From NCBI RefSeq assembly GCF_022009635.1, contig NZ_CP091716.1, positions 3,301,001-3,365,000 on the forward strand: DNA of 64,000 nt, in the 5' to 3' direction. Origin of the DNA: Variovorax paradoxus (GTDB lineage: Bacteria; Pseudomonadota; Gammaproteobacteria; Burkholderiales; Burkholderiaceae_C). Made by a program: the position numbers and the translations under genes. Positions 9,469 to 16,929 of the stretch are shown here, piece by piece. The stretch's first letter is position 1. Each line of letters opens with the position of its first letter. The notes under the pieces were generated by a model that was not told the origin of the DNA, ran no database searches, and saw only the letters and a list, made by a program, of their open reading frames with translations.

Positions 9469-10365
9469 ATGGACCTGCGTCACATCCGGGCCTTCATTGC
9501 AGTGGCCGAGGAGTTGCACTTCGGCCGCGCGGCGAAGCGCCTGCATATCGAGCAATCACCCCTATCCCGCACGATCCGCAAGCTGGAGGCCGACTTGGGA
9601 GTGACCCTGCTCCAGCGCACGCCGCGCGGTGCCAGCCTAACCTGGGCCGGGCGCGCCTTTCTGCAGGATGCCCGCCGCGTCATACTGGCCGTCGAGCACG
9701 CCGAAGCCAGAGCACGCGCGGCGGCCGAGGGGTATCAGGACACGCTGCGCATTGCGCTGGCGGGCGACATCGGACGGGTTCGACTGTCGACGTTGCTCGC
9801 ACTGTGCCGACAGGAAGCTCCGCAAGTGAACATCCGGCTGTCAGAGGTGCCACTCGCTCAATTGGTGCATGGACTGAGCACGGACCTGTTCGATGCCGGC
9901 CTTGCGATGATCGATGACGTGGACGCTGGGATTGTTGCGGCACCGTTGTGGGAAGACCCGTTGGTGGTCGCTCTTCCTGCGCGACATCCGCTACTGGTCT
10001 TCAAGGAGGTGCCCCTGGAAGAAGTGGTGAGCTATCCGCTGGTGCTGTGCGATCCACAGGTTTGCGAAGGCTGCAGCCGACAGCGCGAACGGCTGTTCCG
10101 ATCAGTCGAGGCTCGGCCGATAGTGGCTGAATATGTCACTACTCATGGCCTGATGTTGGCGCTGGTGGCCGCGGGCTACGGAATCGGCTTTTCGAGCGCT
10201 GCACACGTTGCTGATTGCCAGCATGCCGACGTGGTGGCTCGACCGCTGGCCGATCGGGTGGCATCTCTGACCACCTATCTGCTGCGGCTAGAAGGAGAGA
10301 TGAGGGACGCACTGAGGCAATTCATCGACCGTGCTCAGCGTGCGGCGCCACCGTCAGGCGCCTGA
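9469..10365 (+). CDS. LysR-type transcriptional regulator
   Basis: 298 aa. Residues 1-60 form the winged helix-turn-helix typical of LysR proteins (DLRHIRAFIAVAEELHFGRA, then SQ-like SPLSRTIRKLE). Residues 90-295 form the periplasmic-binding-like effector domain. An unusual Cys cluster, CDPQVCEGCSR, lies near residues 190-200 and could sense metal or redox state (inference). It follows the efflux operon in the same direction and lies just upstream of the bisR/alpA-like module. In ICEclc a LysR regulator (TciR) lies at the comparable position near an MFS/efflux operon and starts the competence cascade, so this gene may regulate either the pump or the element. Confidence 0.9.
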   Translation: MDLRHIRAFIAVAEELHFGRAAKRLHIEQSPLSRTIRKLEADLGVTLLQRTPRGASLTWAGRAFLQDARRVILAVEHAEARARAAAEGYQDTLRIALAGDIGRVRLSTLLALCRQEAPQVNIRLSEVPLAQLVHGLSTDLFDAGLAMIDDVDAGIVAAPLWEDPLVVALPARHPLLVFKEVPLEEVVSYPLVLCDPQVCEGCSRQRERLFRSVEARPIVAEYVTTHGLMLALVAAGYGIGFSSAAHVADCQHADVVARPLADRVASLTTYLLRLEGEMRDALRQFIDRAQRAAPPSGA

Positions 10366-10927
10366 TAGACGGTCGGTTTAATGACCGCCTATCGGAGGGC
10401 GTGATTCTTTTTCGGTCTTACGTCTGACCCAAATTGCATCGCGGCAAGCGGCTGCGCACCTGCTCTTTGTGAACAGCCAAATATGCCAATCTGTTGCTGA
10501 TGCGTGACTCACCATTCGCTGCCAGAAAAATCAGTGAGGTGACACGGAAGGCATGTGCACCTGCCGGCTGCAAATCGGCTCGGAGCAGTGACACATTGGC
10601 TCTTTACCCCTCGATGACTTCGGGCAAAAACTTTGTCGAAGGTTTCCGGGTAGAGCGCAGGCCACTCGTGCTCTGTTGATGCATGGAGGCGCACGACCTT
10701 TCAGGCTGTTTCTCCAGGTAACGGAGTATTTCCACGGGGCATTATGGCGGAGGACTACGGCGCGTCGCAAGGTGTGATCGACCAATTTTGATCGGCTGTA
10801 TCACCGACGGGCAACATCCTCTCCAACGATGAAGGCCCCGCGCTTCATCCGGATTTCTTGGGCGATCGCCGCACCCATGGGGGCGCGCGTCTGCCGGAGT
10901 TCAATCCGACGATGGGAAGCGCGCGAT
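10366..10927 (+). other. Intergenic region of 562 bp, no gene recognised
   Basis: Only short overlapping frames are present and none has a convincing start, RBS or recognisable product. Base composition is more AT-rich than the neighbours in places (around 10400-10650), fitting a junction between cargo and the core of the element. Upstream in-frame codons of the next gene (from 10829) lack an RBS and are left out. Confidence 0.5.
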
Positions 10928-11686
10928 ATGCCGAAATCGAGCTGCCTTGCATTTGGCACCAAGACGTATTACCGACCGATCGAGGTGGCGATCCGTTGGG
11001 CGGGCCTCTTGCGTTTTGAGTTGCGGATCCTGGAAGCGCTAGGCTCGCGCGCTATTCCCGATATGAGCGACTTCCCGCGCTGGCCGATGCTGCGGCTGTT
11101 CGCGGAGCGCATCTTCGATGCGCTGGCGCACGATGAACTGCCCTTCGGCAAGGCTGGCATCGCACATGAATCGCAGCGACTGGCACTCGATGACCCTGAC
11201 TTGATCGTGCGTCACGTCGATCTGAGGGCATGGATGTCGTACTACTACCCCGGCGAGCGGCCGCAGTTCCTGTTCGACGAGATCGAGCGCGAGCTGCATC
11301 CGGCGGTGAACCTGGCAACGCTGAACGTGCTGCTGGCCGATCGCGAAGCGTCCAAAGTGCAGCTCGCAGAACTCGTACAACTGCATGCGGCATTGCGGGC
11401 TCAGTATGAAGCGTTGGCGAAGGAGCACGCCGTCCGCATAGCCGAGAGCGGCGGCGAACGTGAGCTTGGACTGCGCAGCGAATCAACATATCTGAACATC
11501 ATCGGCGGTCTGCTGACTTTGCTGTTAGGCAAGTCACCCGCGGGCAAGTCCTATTCATCCTTCCAGAACATGGACGCCGTGGTCAGTGCGTTGTTGGCCC
11601 ACCATGAAGGACGGCCCGGCATCAGCGAGCGCACGCTGTGGAGCAAGCTCGCCCAGGCTCGCCGCCACTTGGAGGCATCGCGCTAA
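10928..11686 (+). CDS. Conserved ICE protein, candidate BisR-like activator
   Basis: 252 aa from ATG 10928 (MPKSSCLAFGTKTYY). No standard domain is recognisable. Charged helices occur in the middle (QLAELVQLHAALRAQYEALA) and a possible DNA-binding helical end at the C-terminus (GISERTLWSKLAQARRHLEA). It lies 125 bp upstream of alpA on the same strand. In ICEclc the gene at this place encodes BisR, a protein of about 250 aa with no known domain that activates the alpA promoter. Position and length fit, so I propose a BisR-like role; this rests on synteny and memory of the ICEclc work, not on a sequence comparison. Confidence 0.5.
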   Translation: MPKSSCLAFGTKTYYRPIEVAIRWAGLLRFELRILEALGSRAIPDMSDFPRWPMLRLFAERIFDALAHDELPFGKAGIAHESQRLALDDPDLIVRHVDLRAWMSYYYPGERPQFLFDEIERELHPAVNLATLNVLLADREASKVQLAELVQLHAALRAQYEALAKEHAVRIAESGGERELGLRSESTYLNIIGGLLTLLLGKSPAGKSYSSFQNMDAVVSALLAHHEGRPGISERTLWSKLAQARRHLEASR

Positions 11687-11701
11687 CCCCACAGCGCACT
11701 T

Positions 11702-11738
11702 ACTGCAATTGCAGTGGCGAGTTCTGCTGTTGCAGTGA
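11702..11738 (+). promoter_or_regulatory. Operator-like repeats upstream of alpA
   Basis: A perfect 14-bp palindrome ACTGCAATTGCAGT (11702-11715) is followed by a second imperfect site CTGCTGTTGCAGT. The shared half-site TTGCAGTG occurs at 11709 and 11730, exactly 21 bp (two helical turns) apart. Located about 75-110 bp upstream of the alpA start, a fitting place for binding by the upstream regulator. Confidence 0.55.
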
Positions 11739-11811
11739 ATTCCGCGGCTGCGGCGTATGGAATGCAAGGCATTTTCTGAACAGCGCCATCGAGCGTCTAG
11801 GAGTGCCTACC

Positions 11812-12030
11812 ATGTCTTCGCAGACCACCGCGCCGGCCTTGGCGCCTGAACACCGCATCATGCGCCGCGCCGAAGTCGAGGCCAAGACCGGATTCAAGCG
11901 CGCCCACATCTACAGCCTGATGAAGGAAGGCAAATTCCCCAAGGCCATGCGCCTGGGTGTGCGCGCGGTCGGCTGGGATTCTGTGGAAATCGAACAGTGG
12001 ATCGCTGACCGCCGCAACGATCGCGCCTGA
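11812..12030 (+). CDS. alpA: AlpA-family excisionase-like regulator
   Basis: 72 aa from ATG 11812. It is a small MerR/Xis-like winged helix protein: EHRIMRRAEVEAKTGFKRA, then IYSLMKEGKFPKAMRLG and GWDSVEIEQWIADRR, the usual AlpA pattern ending with the conserved W. First gene of the alpA-parA-shi-parB-DUF2857 unit, 40 bp before parA. In ICEclc the alpA promoter drives the bistable switch of the element. Family assignment is strong. Confidence 0.85.
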   Translation: MSSQTTAPALAPEHRIMRRAEVEAKTGFKRAHIYSLMKEGKFPKAMRLGVRAVGWDSVEIEQWIADRRNDRA

Positions 12031-12070
12031 CGCGGCTTCTCCCCTCATGCCATTGAACAAGGAGAAGCCC

Positions 12071-12949
12071 ATGCAGGTGGTTTCGATCATTTCGACCAAG
12101 GGTGGCGTGGGCAAGACCACGACGGCCGCCAATCTAGGCGGCTTCGCCGCCGACGCCGGGCTGCGCGTGCTGCTGCTAGACCTAGACGTGCAGCCCACAC
12201 TGTCGAGCTACTTCACACTGGCCGTTCGTGCACCCGCCGGCATCTACGAGATGCTGACGGTCAACGAGCACCGCGCCGAGCAACTGGTGTCCCATACCGC
12301 CATTGCGCGCCTGCATCTGGTGCTCTCCAATGACGACCGCGGCGAGCTGAACACGCTGCTGCTGCATGCGCCCGATGGCCGCTTGCGATTGCGCCATCTG
12401 CTGCCTGCGCTGGCGCCGAGCTACGACCTGGTGCTGATCGACACGCAGGGCGCGCGCAGTGTGCTCCTGGAGATGGCAGTGCTGGCCTCGGATATGGCGC
12501 TGTCGCCGGTCACGCCGGAAATCCTCGCAGCGCGCGAACTGCGCCGCGGCACCTTGCAGCTCATCGAGGACATCGCGCCGTACCGGCACCTCGGTATCGA
12601 GCCACCGCCATTGAATCTGCTCATCAACCGCGTGCATCCGGTGTCGTCGAACGCGCGGCTGATTCAACAGGCGCTGCGGCAGGTGTTCCAGGGCCAGGCC
12701 GGCGTGCGCGTCCTCGACACCGACGTGCCGGCGATTGAAGCCTATCCACGCGCCGCGACCAGAGGCTTGCCGGTGCATCGAGTGGAGTACCGACAGCCCA
12801 CGGGCCGTAACGCCCCTGCGGCGCTGGCCACTATGCGCGCGCTGGCCGGCGAACTGTTCCCGCAGTGGCAGGACCGCTTCGCCCAAGTCAGCGGTCGCGC
12901 CGACGCGGCAGGCACAGCAGGGAGCGCGGGCGATGGCGAACGCGCATGA
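12071..12949 (+). CDS. parA: ParA-family ATPase (Soj-like)
   Basis: 292 aa from ATG 12071, preceded by AAGGAG. The deviant Walker A motif KGGVGKTT lies at residues 10-17. The A' region is LLLDLDVQPTLSSYF near residue 40 and DTQGA is near 124. The C-terminus contains the ParA-like segment VLDTDVPAIEAYPRAATRGLPVH. Role: partition or stabilisation of the excised element; in ICEclc parA together with the next gene also limits division of transfer-competent cells. It overlaps the next gene by 17 bp. Confidence 0.92.
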   Translation: MQVVSIISTKGGVGKTTTAANLGGFAADAGLRVLLLDLDVQPTLSSYFTLAVRAPAGIYEMLTVNEHRAEQLVSHTAIARLHLVLSNDDRGELNTLLLHAPDGRLRLRHLLPALAPSYDLVLIDTQGARSVLLEMAVLASDMALSPVTPEILAARELRRGTLQLIEDIAPYRHLGIEPPPLNLLINRVHPVSSNARLIQQALRQVFQGQAGVRVLDTDVPAIEAYPRAATRGLPVHRVEYRQPTGRNAPAALATMRALAGELFPQWQDRFAQVSGRADAAGTAGSAGDGERA

Positions 12950-13199
12950 ACTGGCGAGAGGCCGCAAACGCCTGCGCGCCCTCATCGAGTTCGCGCTAGG
13001 TGAAGGCTGGCACGTGGTGCGCACGCCCGGCGGACACCTCAAGTTCACGAAGTCGGGCTGCGCTTCGATCTACACCAGGTCAACCGCGAGCGATCACCGA
13101 GCCGGCCTCAACGCGCGCGCGCAGCTTCGACGCGCCGACCGGCAAGCTCGGGACGGCATTGCCGACGAGCCGATGCCTGGGGAGGACGGCCGTGGCTGA
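12933..13199 (+). CDS. Small HicA-like protein, candidate Shi ortholog
   Basis: 88 aa, starting inside the end of parA and ending inside the start of parB (8-bp overlap), so fully coupled. The segment GWHVVRTPGGHLKF followed by GCASIYTRS resembles the dsRNA-binding-like fold of HicA mRNA interferases, where the His after GG is catalytic. No HicB partner follows. In ICEclc the gene at this exact place is shi, needed with parA for growth arrest of transfer-competent cells. The growth-inhibitory role is inferred from synteny and the HicA-like motif. Confidence 0.65.
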   Translation: MANAHELARGRKRLRALIEFALGEGWHVVRTPGGHLKFTKSGCASIYTRSTASDHRAGLNARAQLRRADRQARDGIADEPMPGEDGRG

Positions 13200-14871
13200 C
13201 CTGACCCAGCAAGACATGGCCGCCAAACTGCTGGCCTCCGGCTTCGAGCGCACCAGCCCAACGGCTGCGGCCCTGACCGATCCCATCGCCGACACGCCGA
13301 TGGTCGTGACGCTGGACCAGTTGCGCCCGTATGACCACGACCCGCGCGTGACGCGCAACCCAGCCTACGAGGACATCAAAGCTTCGATCCGCGAGCGCGG
13401 ATTGGACGCACCGCCCGCGATCACACGCCGGCCCGGTGAGCCGCACTACATCATCCGCAACGGCGGTAATACCCGCCTGGCGATCCTGCGTGAGCTGTGG
13501 AGCGAAACCAAGGACGAACGCTTCTTCCGCATCCCCTGCCTGTTCCGCCCGTGGCCGCAGCGCGGCGAGGTGGTGATGCTCACCGGCCACCTGGCCGAGA
13601 ACGAGCTGCGCGGCGGGCTGAGCTTCATCGAGCGGGCCTTGGGCGTGGAGAAGGCGCGCGAGTTCTACGAGCAGGAGAACGGCCAGGCGCTGTCGCAGAG
13701 CGAGCTGGCGCGACGCCTCACGGCCGATGGGTTTCCGCTGCCGCAGTCGCACATCAGCCGCATGCAGGACGCCGTGCACTACCTGCTGCCGGCGATCCCG
13801 AACCTGCTGTACGGCGGGCTCGGCCGCCACCAGGTCGAACGGCTCGCGGTGCTGCGCAAGGCCTGCGAGCGCACCTGGGAGCGGCGTGCGCTGAGCCGCA
13901 ACCTGTCGGTGGACTTCGCCACGCTGTTCCAGGACGTGCTCGCGCAGTTCGACACGCAGCCCGACAACTTCTCGCCGCAGCGGGTGCAGGACGAGCTGGT
14001 CGGCCAGATGGCCGAGCTGCTGGAAGCGGACTACGACACGCTGGCTCTGGAGATCGACGACACGGAGAGCCGACAGCGTGCGCTGACCAGCGACCCGGCA
14101 CCGCCAGCGGCGAGACCTGCACCATCAGCCGCATCGGCCGCACCTGCGCCCGAGCCGCAGCGGTCTTCGTCGCCGCCATCGTCGCCGGCTACCCCTTCGG
14201 TGCAGGCGTCGGAGTCCGGTTCGTCCGCGCCGACGGGCGCAGGCGCGACTGCATCGAGGGTTGACGCCGAAGGCGATCAGCGGGACGGCTGCCAGCGCGG
14301 TGAACGCCTACAGGGCCACATCGTGTCGCCGGCGCCGACCACCGAGCGCCTGCAATCCATCCAGCGCATGGTCGCCGACCAGATGGGCGACAAGCTGCCC
14401 GACTTCGAGGCCGACGCGCTGCGCGCCATTCCCGTGCAGGCGGGCGGGCTCTACCCCATCTCGGATGTCTGGTACATCGAGCCCGGCCTGGACGTACCGG
14501 ATCGGCTGCGCGTACACATCGCGCAGTTCGCGCGCGAGGTCGCCGAGGAAGCCGGCGTGGCCGATCAGGTCGAGCCTAGCGACGGCGGCATCGGCTTCGC
14601 CTGCGTCGCGCCGCCGGCCGCGCGCGCCATGCCGCCATTCGCTCGCGCGGTGCTGACGCTGCTGCAGGCGCTGTGCGCCGCGCGTGCCGCAGCCGGGCTC
14701 GATCGCGCCCGGCTAGCCGATGACCTGGCGCCCTTGCTGTATGGCGGCGGTGCCTACCCGCGCCTGAGCGATGCCGGGCTGGTCAAACTGTTCCGGCTGC
14801 TGCGCCTGGCGCGTCGGCTTCTGGATCTGGAGACCGGCGCGGCCTCCAGCGACCCCGGCCGCGGCGCCTGA
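13192..14871 (+). CDS. ParB-family protein, PFGI-1 class (TIGR03764; BisD-like)
   Basis: 559 aa from GTG 13192, preceded by GGAGG at 13181; in-frame codons further upstream overlap the previous gene and lack an RBS. Residues 35-150 form a ParB/Srx-like nuclease fold (LDQLRPYDHDPRVTRNPAYED, then IRNGGNTRLAILREL). A helix-turn-helix follows (ALSQSELARRLTADGFPLPQ, SHISRMQ), then an Ala/Pro/Ser-rich linker (about 300-375) and a second globular domain. In ICEclc the equivalent protein (BisD) works with BisC, encoded next, as the positive-feedback activator of transfer genes. It may serve both regulation and partition. Confidence 0.85.
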   Translation: MADLTQQDMAAKLLASGFERTSPTAAALTDPIADTPMVVTLDQLRPYDHDPRVTRNPAYEDIKASIRERGLDAPPAITRRPGEPHYIIRNGGNTRLAILRELWSETKDERFFRIPCLFRPWPQRGEVVMLTGHLAENELRGGLSFIERALGVEKAREFYEQENGQALSQSELARRLTADGFPLPQSHISRMQDAVHYLLPAIPNLLYGGLGRHQVERLAVLRKACERTWERRALSRNLSVDFATLFQDVLAQFDTQPDNFSPQRVQDELVGQMAELLEADYDTLALEIDDTESRQRALTSDPAPPAARPAPSAASAAPAPEPQRSSSPPSSPATPSVQASESGSSAPTGAGATASRVDAEGDQRDGCQRGERLQGHIVSPAPTTERLQSIQRMVADQMGDKLPDFEADALRAIPVQAGGLYPISDVWYIEPGLDVPDRLRVHIAQFAREVAEEAGVADQVEPSDGGIGFACVAPPAARAMPPFARAVLTLLQALCAARAAAGLDRARLADDLAPLLYGGGAYPRLSDAGLVKLFRLLRLARRLLDLETGAASSDPGRGA

Positions 14872-14884
14872 GCGGAGACCACGC

Positions 14885-15445
14885 ATGTCCGCACCGCACC
14901 CGCTCAACCAGGCCGTGATCGCGCAGGCGCTGCACGACCTGCGCAACGGGCAACTGCGACGCTGCAAGGCCATGGGCTTCGGCGAGGAAGAACTGGATGC
15001 GCTCAAGCATCCCGAACTCGTGAGCATGCTGGTCAATGCCACCGTCTCGTGGTGCTCGGTGTCGGTCAACCGCGAGGTGCTCAAGCGATTGCTGAGCCAG
15101 GTGCACGACGTGGAGCGCGAGATCGCCACGGTCGACCGCATGCTGCGCCTGGGTGCCAGCACGGAGATGGTCAGCCGCTTCTACGGCCTGACGCACCAGG
15201 AGGTCGCCCTTCGCCGCGACATCCTCGGCCTGCCCAAGCGCAAGGGACGGCATCCGGTGCTGGACGAGGCGCAGGACACGGCCCTATGGAAGCGATGGAA
15301 GGCCGGCGTCACGGAGCGCAGCATCGCGCTGGACGACGAGATGGCGATGCTGGCGCTGACCATGGACCTGGCCGAGACCTTGACCTTGCCGATGTCGGTG
15401 ATCTGGTCGGCGATACGCAACTGGATCGACCAGGGGCTGGTGTAG
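14885..15445 (+). CDS. DUF2857 protein (BisC-like)
   Basis: 186 aa from ATG 14885, 13 bp after the ParB gene. The family is recognised from the pattern AVIAQALHDLRNGQLRRCKAM, the phrase VNREVLKRLLSQ, and a homeodomain-like HTH region with GASTEMVSRFYGLTHQEVALRR and GLPKRKGRHP. In ICEclc the equivalent gene (bisC) forms with bisD a FlhDC-like master activator. Start is chosen by position and agreement with the family's usual N-terminus. Confidence 0.8.
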   Translation: MSAPHPLNQAVIAQALHDLRNGQLRRCKAMGFGEEELDALKHPELVSMLVNATVSWCSVSVNREVLKRLLSQVHDVEREIATVDRMLRLGASTEMVSRFYGLTHQEVALRRDILGLPKRKGRHPVLDEAQDTALWKRWKAGVTERSIALDDEMAMLALTMDLAETLTLPMSVIWSAIRNWIDQGLV

Positions 15446-15448
15446 GCC

Positions 15449-16699
15449 ATGGCGACCGGCGGCGCACCCCGGCGCGATGGCCCCGTGGCGCTGTCGGCGC
15501 TGTTCGACGAAGCGCTGCGGGAGCTGGTGCCACCGGCACCACCACCCCCACGCGGCACTGCCCCTACGTCGCCGGCCGCGCCGATCAGTGATGGCTTCCT
15601 CTACAGCGGCAACCGGCACGAGAGCGTGCCGCGCGCGCTGTTCCTCGACCGGCGCCTGACGCCGCTGGAGCGCAATGCCTGGCAGGTGTTCCGCCTGCAG
15701 CTTCAAAGCGATGGCGTGACGGCGTTCCCCACCTACGACCAGCTCCGGCCCTACCTTGCCTCGATGCCCTGCGCGGCGCAGGCCTCGCATGAGACCGTGG
15801 CGCGCGCCTTGACGCTGCTGCGGTTGACACGCTGGCTGAGCCTGGTGCGACGGCGCCGCGACCCGAAGACCGGGCGCATCCTCGGCAACCTCTACGTGCT
15901 GCACGACGAACCGCTGACGCCCTTCGAGGCGATGCAGCTCGACCCCGACTACCTGGGCCTGGTCAGCCAGGCGCTGACCCATGCCGCGAAGGCAGTGCAG
16001 ATCGTCGGCATGAACACCCTGCGCGAGATCGCCGAAGACCCGATGCTCAATGGCCGCACGCTGCCCACACGCCTACAGGTGCTGACACAGCGCATGGCCC
16101 GCAACGAATGGGCCGATACGAGTTATCCACAAGAGCCTGTGGATCACGAATCCGAAGAAGGCCAGGCCGTCCTACTTCGGAATCTAAATGGCCCCTCTTC
16201 GGAATCCGAAGCAGGGCTGAAACCCGCGCTAGACGGCTCACTTCGGAATCCGAAGGAGGACCGTACTGTACGTATGGATCGTATAAATCAAGTAGGTACA
16301 GTACCGCGCGCGAAGGCGCTGCAGCACGTGCGCCTACCCGAGCGCCTGCTGCGCTTGAAGGACGAGCAGCAGAGCGGCGCGCTGGTGGCCTTGCAGCAGG
16401 TGGACGAGTTACTGCGGCAGGCGGTGCTGGACGAATGGGATGCCCGCTGCCGCAACAGCGCAGTGCGCAACCCGGCTGGCTACCTGTTCGGCATCATCCA
16501 GAAGGCAATCCGCGGCGAGTTCAAGGCCTGGGCCGGCGAAGGCGGCTCGCCAGGGTCGCCGCCTTTGCCGTCGTCGCCGCCGCCACGTCCAGCCGCACCC
16601 GCACCCTCTGCACCTCCACAGCCTGCTCCAAACGGCCCTGGCCGCGAGGCGGCGCGAGCCTACCTGGCGAAGCTGCGTTCGGCGCTCGGCGATTCCTGA
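15449..16699 (+). CDS. STY4528-family replication protein
   Basis: 416 aa, starting 3 bp after DUF2857. The family is named from the SPI-7 pathogenicity island and is placed in replication modules of these elements. The N-terminal half has a winged-helix replication-initiator look (RRLTPLERNAWQVFRLQL, TYDQLRPYLASMPCAAQ, TVARALTLLRLTRWLSLVRR). The middle (about residues 225-285) is low-complexity with repeated SE/NP-rich words and coincides with an origin-like DNA cluster (separate entry). The C-terminus is a Pro-rich linker and a final helix. Likely initiator of autonomous replication of the excised element. Confidence 0.8.
   Translation: MATGGAPRRDGPVALSALFDEALRELVPPAPPPPRGTAPTSPAAPISDGFLYSGNRHESVPRALFLDRRLTPLERNAWQVFRLQLQSDGVTAFPTYDQLRPYLASMPCAAQASHETVARALTLLRLTRWLSLVRRRRDPKTGRILGNLYVLHDEPLTPFEAMQLDPDYLGLVSQALTHAAKAVQIVGMNTLREIAEDPMLNGRTLPTRLQVLTQRMARNEWADTSYPQEPVDHESEEGQAVLLRNLNGPSSESEAGLKPALDGSLRNPKEDRTVRMDRINQVGTVPRAKALQHVRLPERLLRLKDEQQSGALVALQQVDELLRQAVLDEWDARCRNSAVRNPAGYLFGIIQKAIRGEFKAWAGEGGSPGSPPLPSSPPPRPAAPAPSAPPQPAPNGPGREAARAYLAKLRSALGDS
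16123..16304 (+). other. Candidate replication origin inside the STY4528 gene
   Basis: Four elements in 180 bp. A consensus DnaA box TTATCCACA (16123-16131) is followed by a near-match in opposite orientation, TGTGGATCA (16138-16146). The palindromic iteron CTTCGGAATCCGAAG occurs complete at 16197-16211 and 16241-16255, with partial copies at 16148-16157 and 16175-16184. Spacings are 32, 22 and 44 bp, close to whole helical turns. A perfect inverted repeat GTACTGTAC/GTACAGTAC (16263-16271, 16296-16304) encloses 24 bp that are 67 percent AT in an otherwise GC-rich gene. Seen directly; origin function is inference. Confidence 0.6.
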
Positions 16700-16701
16700 G
16701 C

Positions 16702-16722
16702 AGCTATCCCCAGGGGATGGCT
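16702..16722. repeat. Palindrome TATCCCCAGGGGATR, copy 1
   Basis: Near-perfect palindrome centred on A16712 (AGCTATCCCC / AGGGGATGGCT). First of three copies in the window; lies just after the STY4528 stop and 208 bp upstream of the TIGR03761 gene. No T-run follows, so it is not a terminator; operator role proposed. Confidence 0.6.
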
Positions 16723-16792
16723 GGGACATCAAGCCTTCCGGCGGACGGCCGCTGGTTTGTCGCGCATCACGTCGTCGCGACCAGGTGCAGAC

Positions 16793-16809
16793 CTATCCCC
16801 AGGGGATAG
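16793..16809. repeat. Palindrome CTATCCCCAGGGGATAG, copy 2
   Basis: Perfect 17-bp palindrome (central A) 91 bp after copy 1 and 120 bp before the TIGR03761 start. The rest of 16700-16929 shows no gene. In ICEclc the matching intergenic region holds the bistable PinR promoter (from memory), which makes a regulator-binding site plausible. Confidence 0.65.
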
Positions 16810-16929
16810 ATGGAACACGCGGCCTTCCCAAGACGACAACCGGGGACGCACCGGCTGCGGTTTGTTGACTGACGCCCTTCCGGGCGATGCAGATGCTGGC
16901 GGCTCGTTCCCTTACAGCGAGTCGTCACC

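Noticed and set aside
10494..10785. Short frames on both strands in the gap after LysR
   Set aside because: Less than 90 codons, no RBS and no recognisable products; not annotated.
13000..13191. Longer start for the ParB-family gene
   Set aside because: Translation of this part is the out-of-frame copy of the HicA-like gene, and GGAGG precedes the GTG at 13192.
12933..13199. Classical HicAB toxin-antitoxin pair
   Set aside because: No HicB-like gene is adjacent; overlaps with parA and parB and synteny favour a Shi-like role.
16702..16809. CTATCCCCAGGGGATAG palindromes as Rho-independent terminators
   Set aside because: No loop (central single base) and no T-run; recurrence upstream of operons fits operators better.
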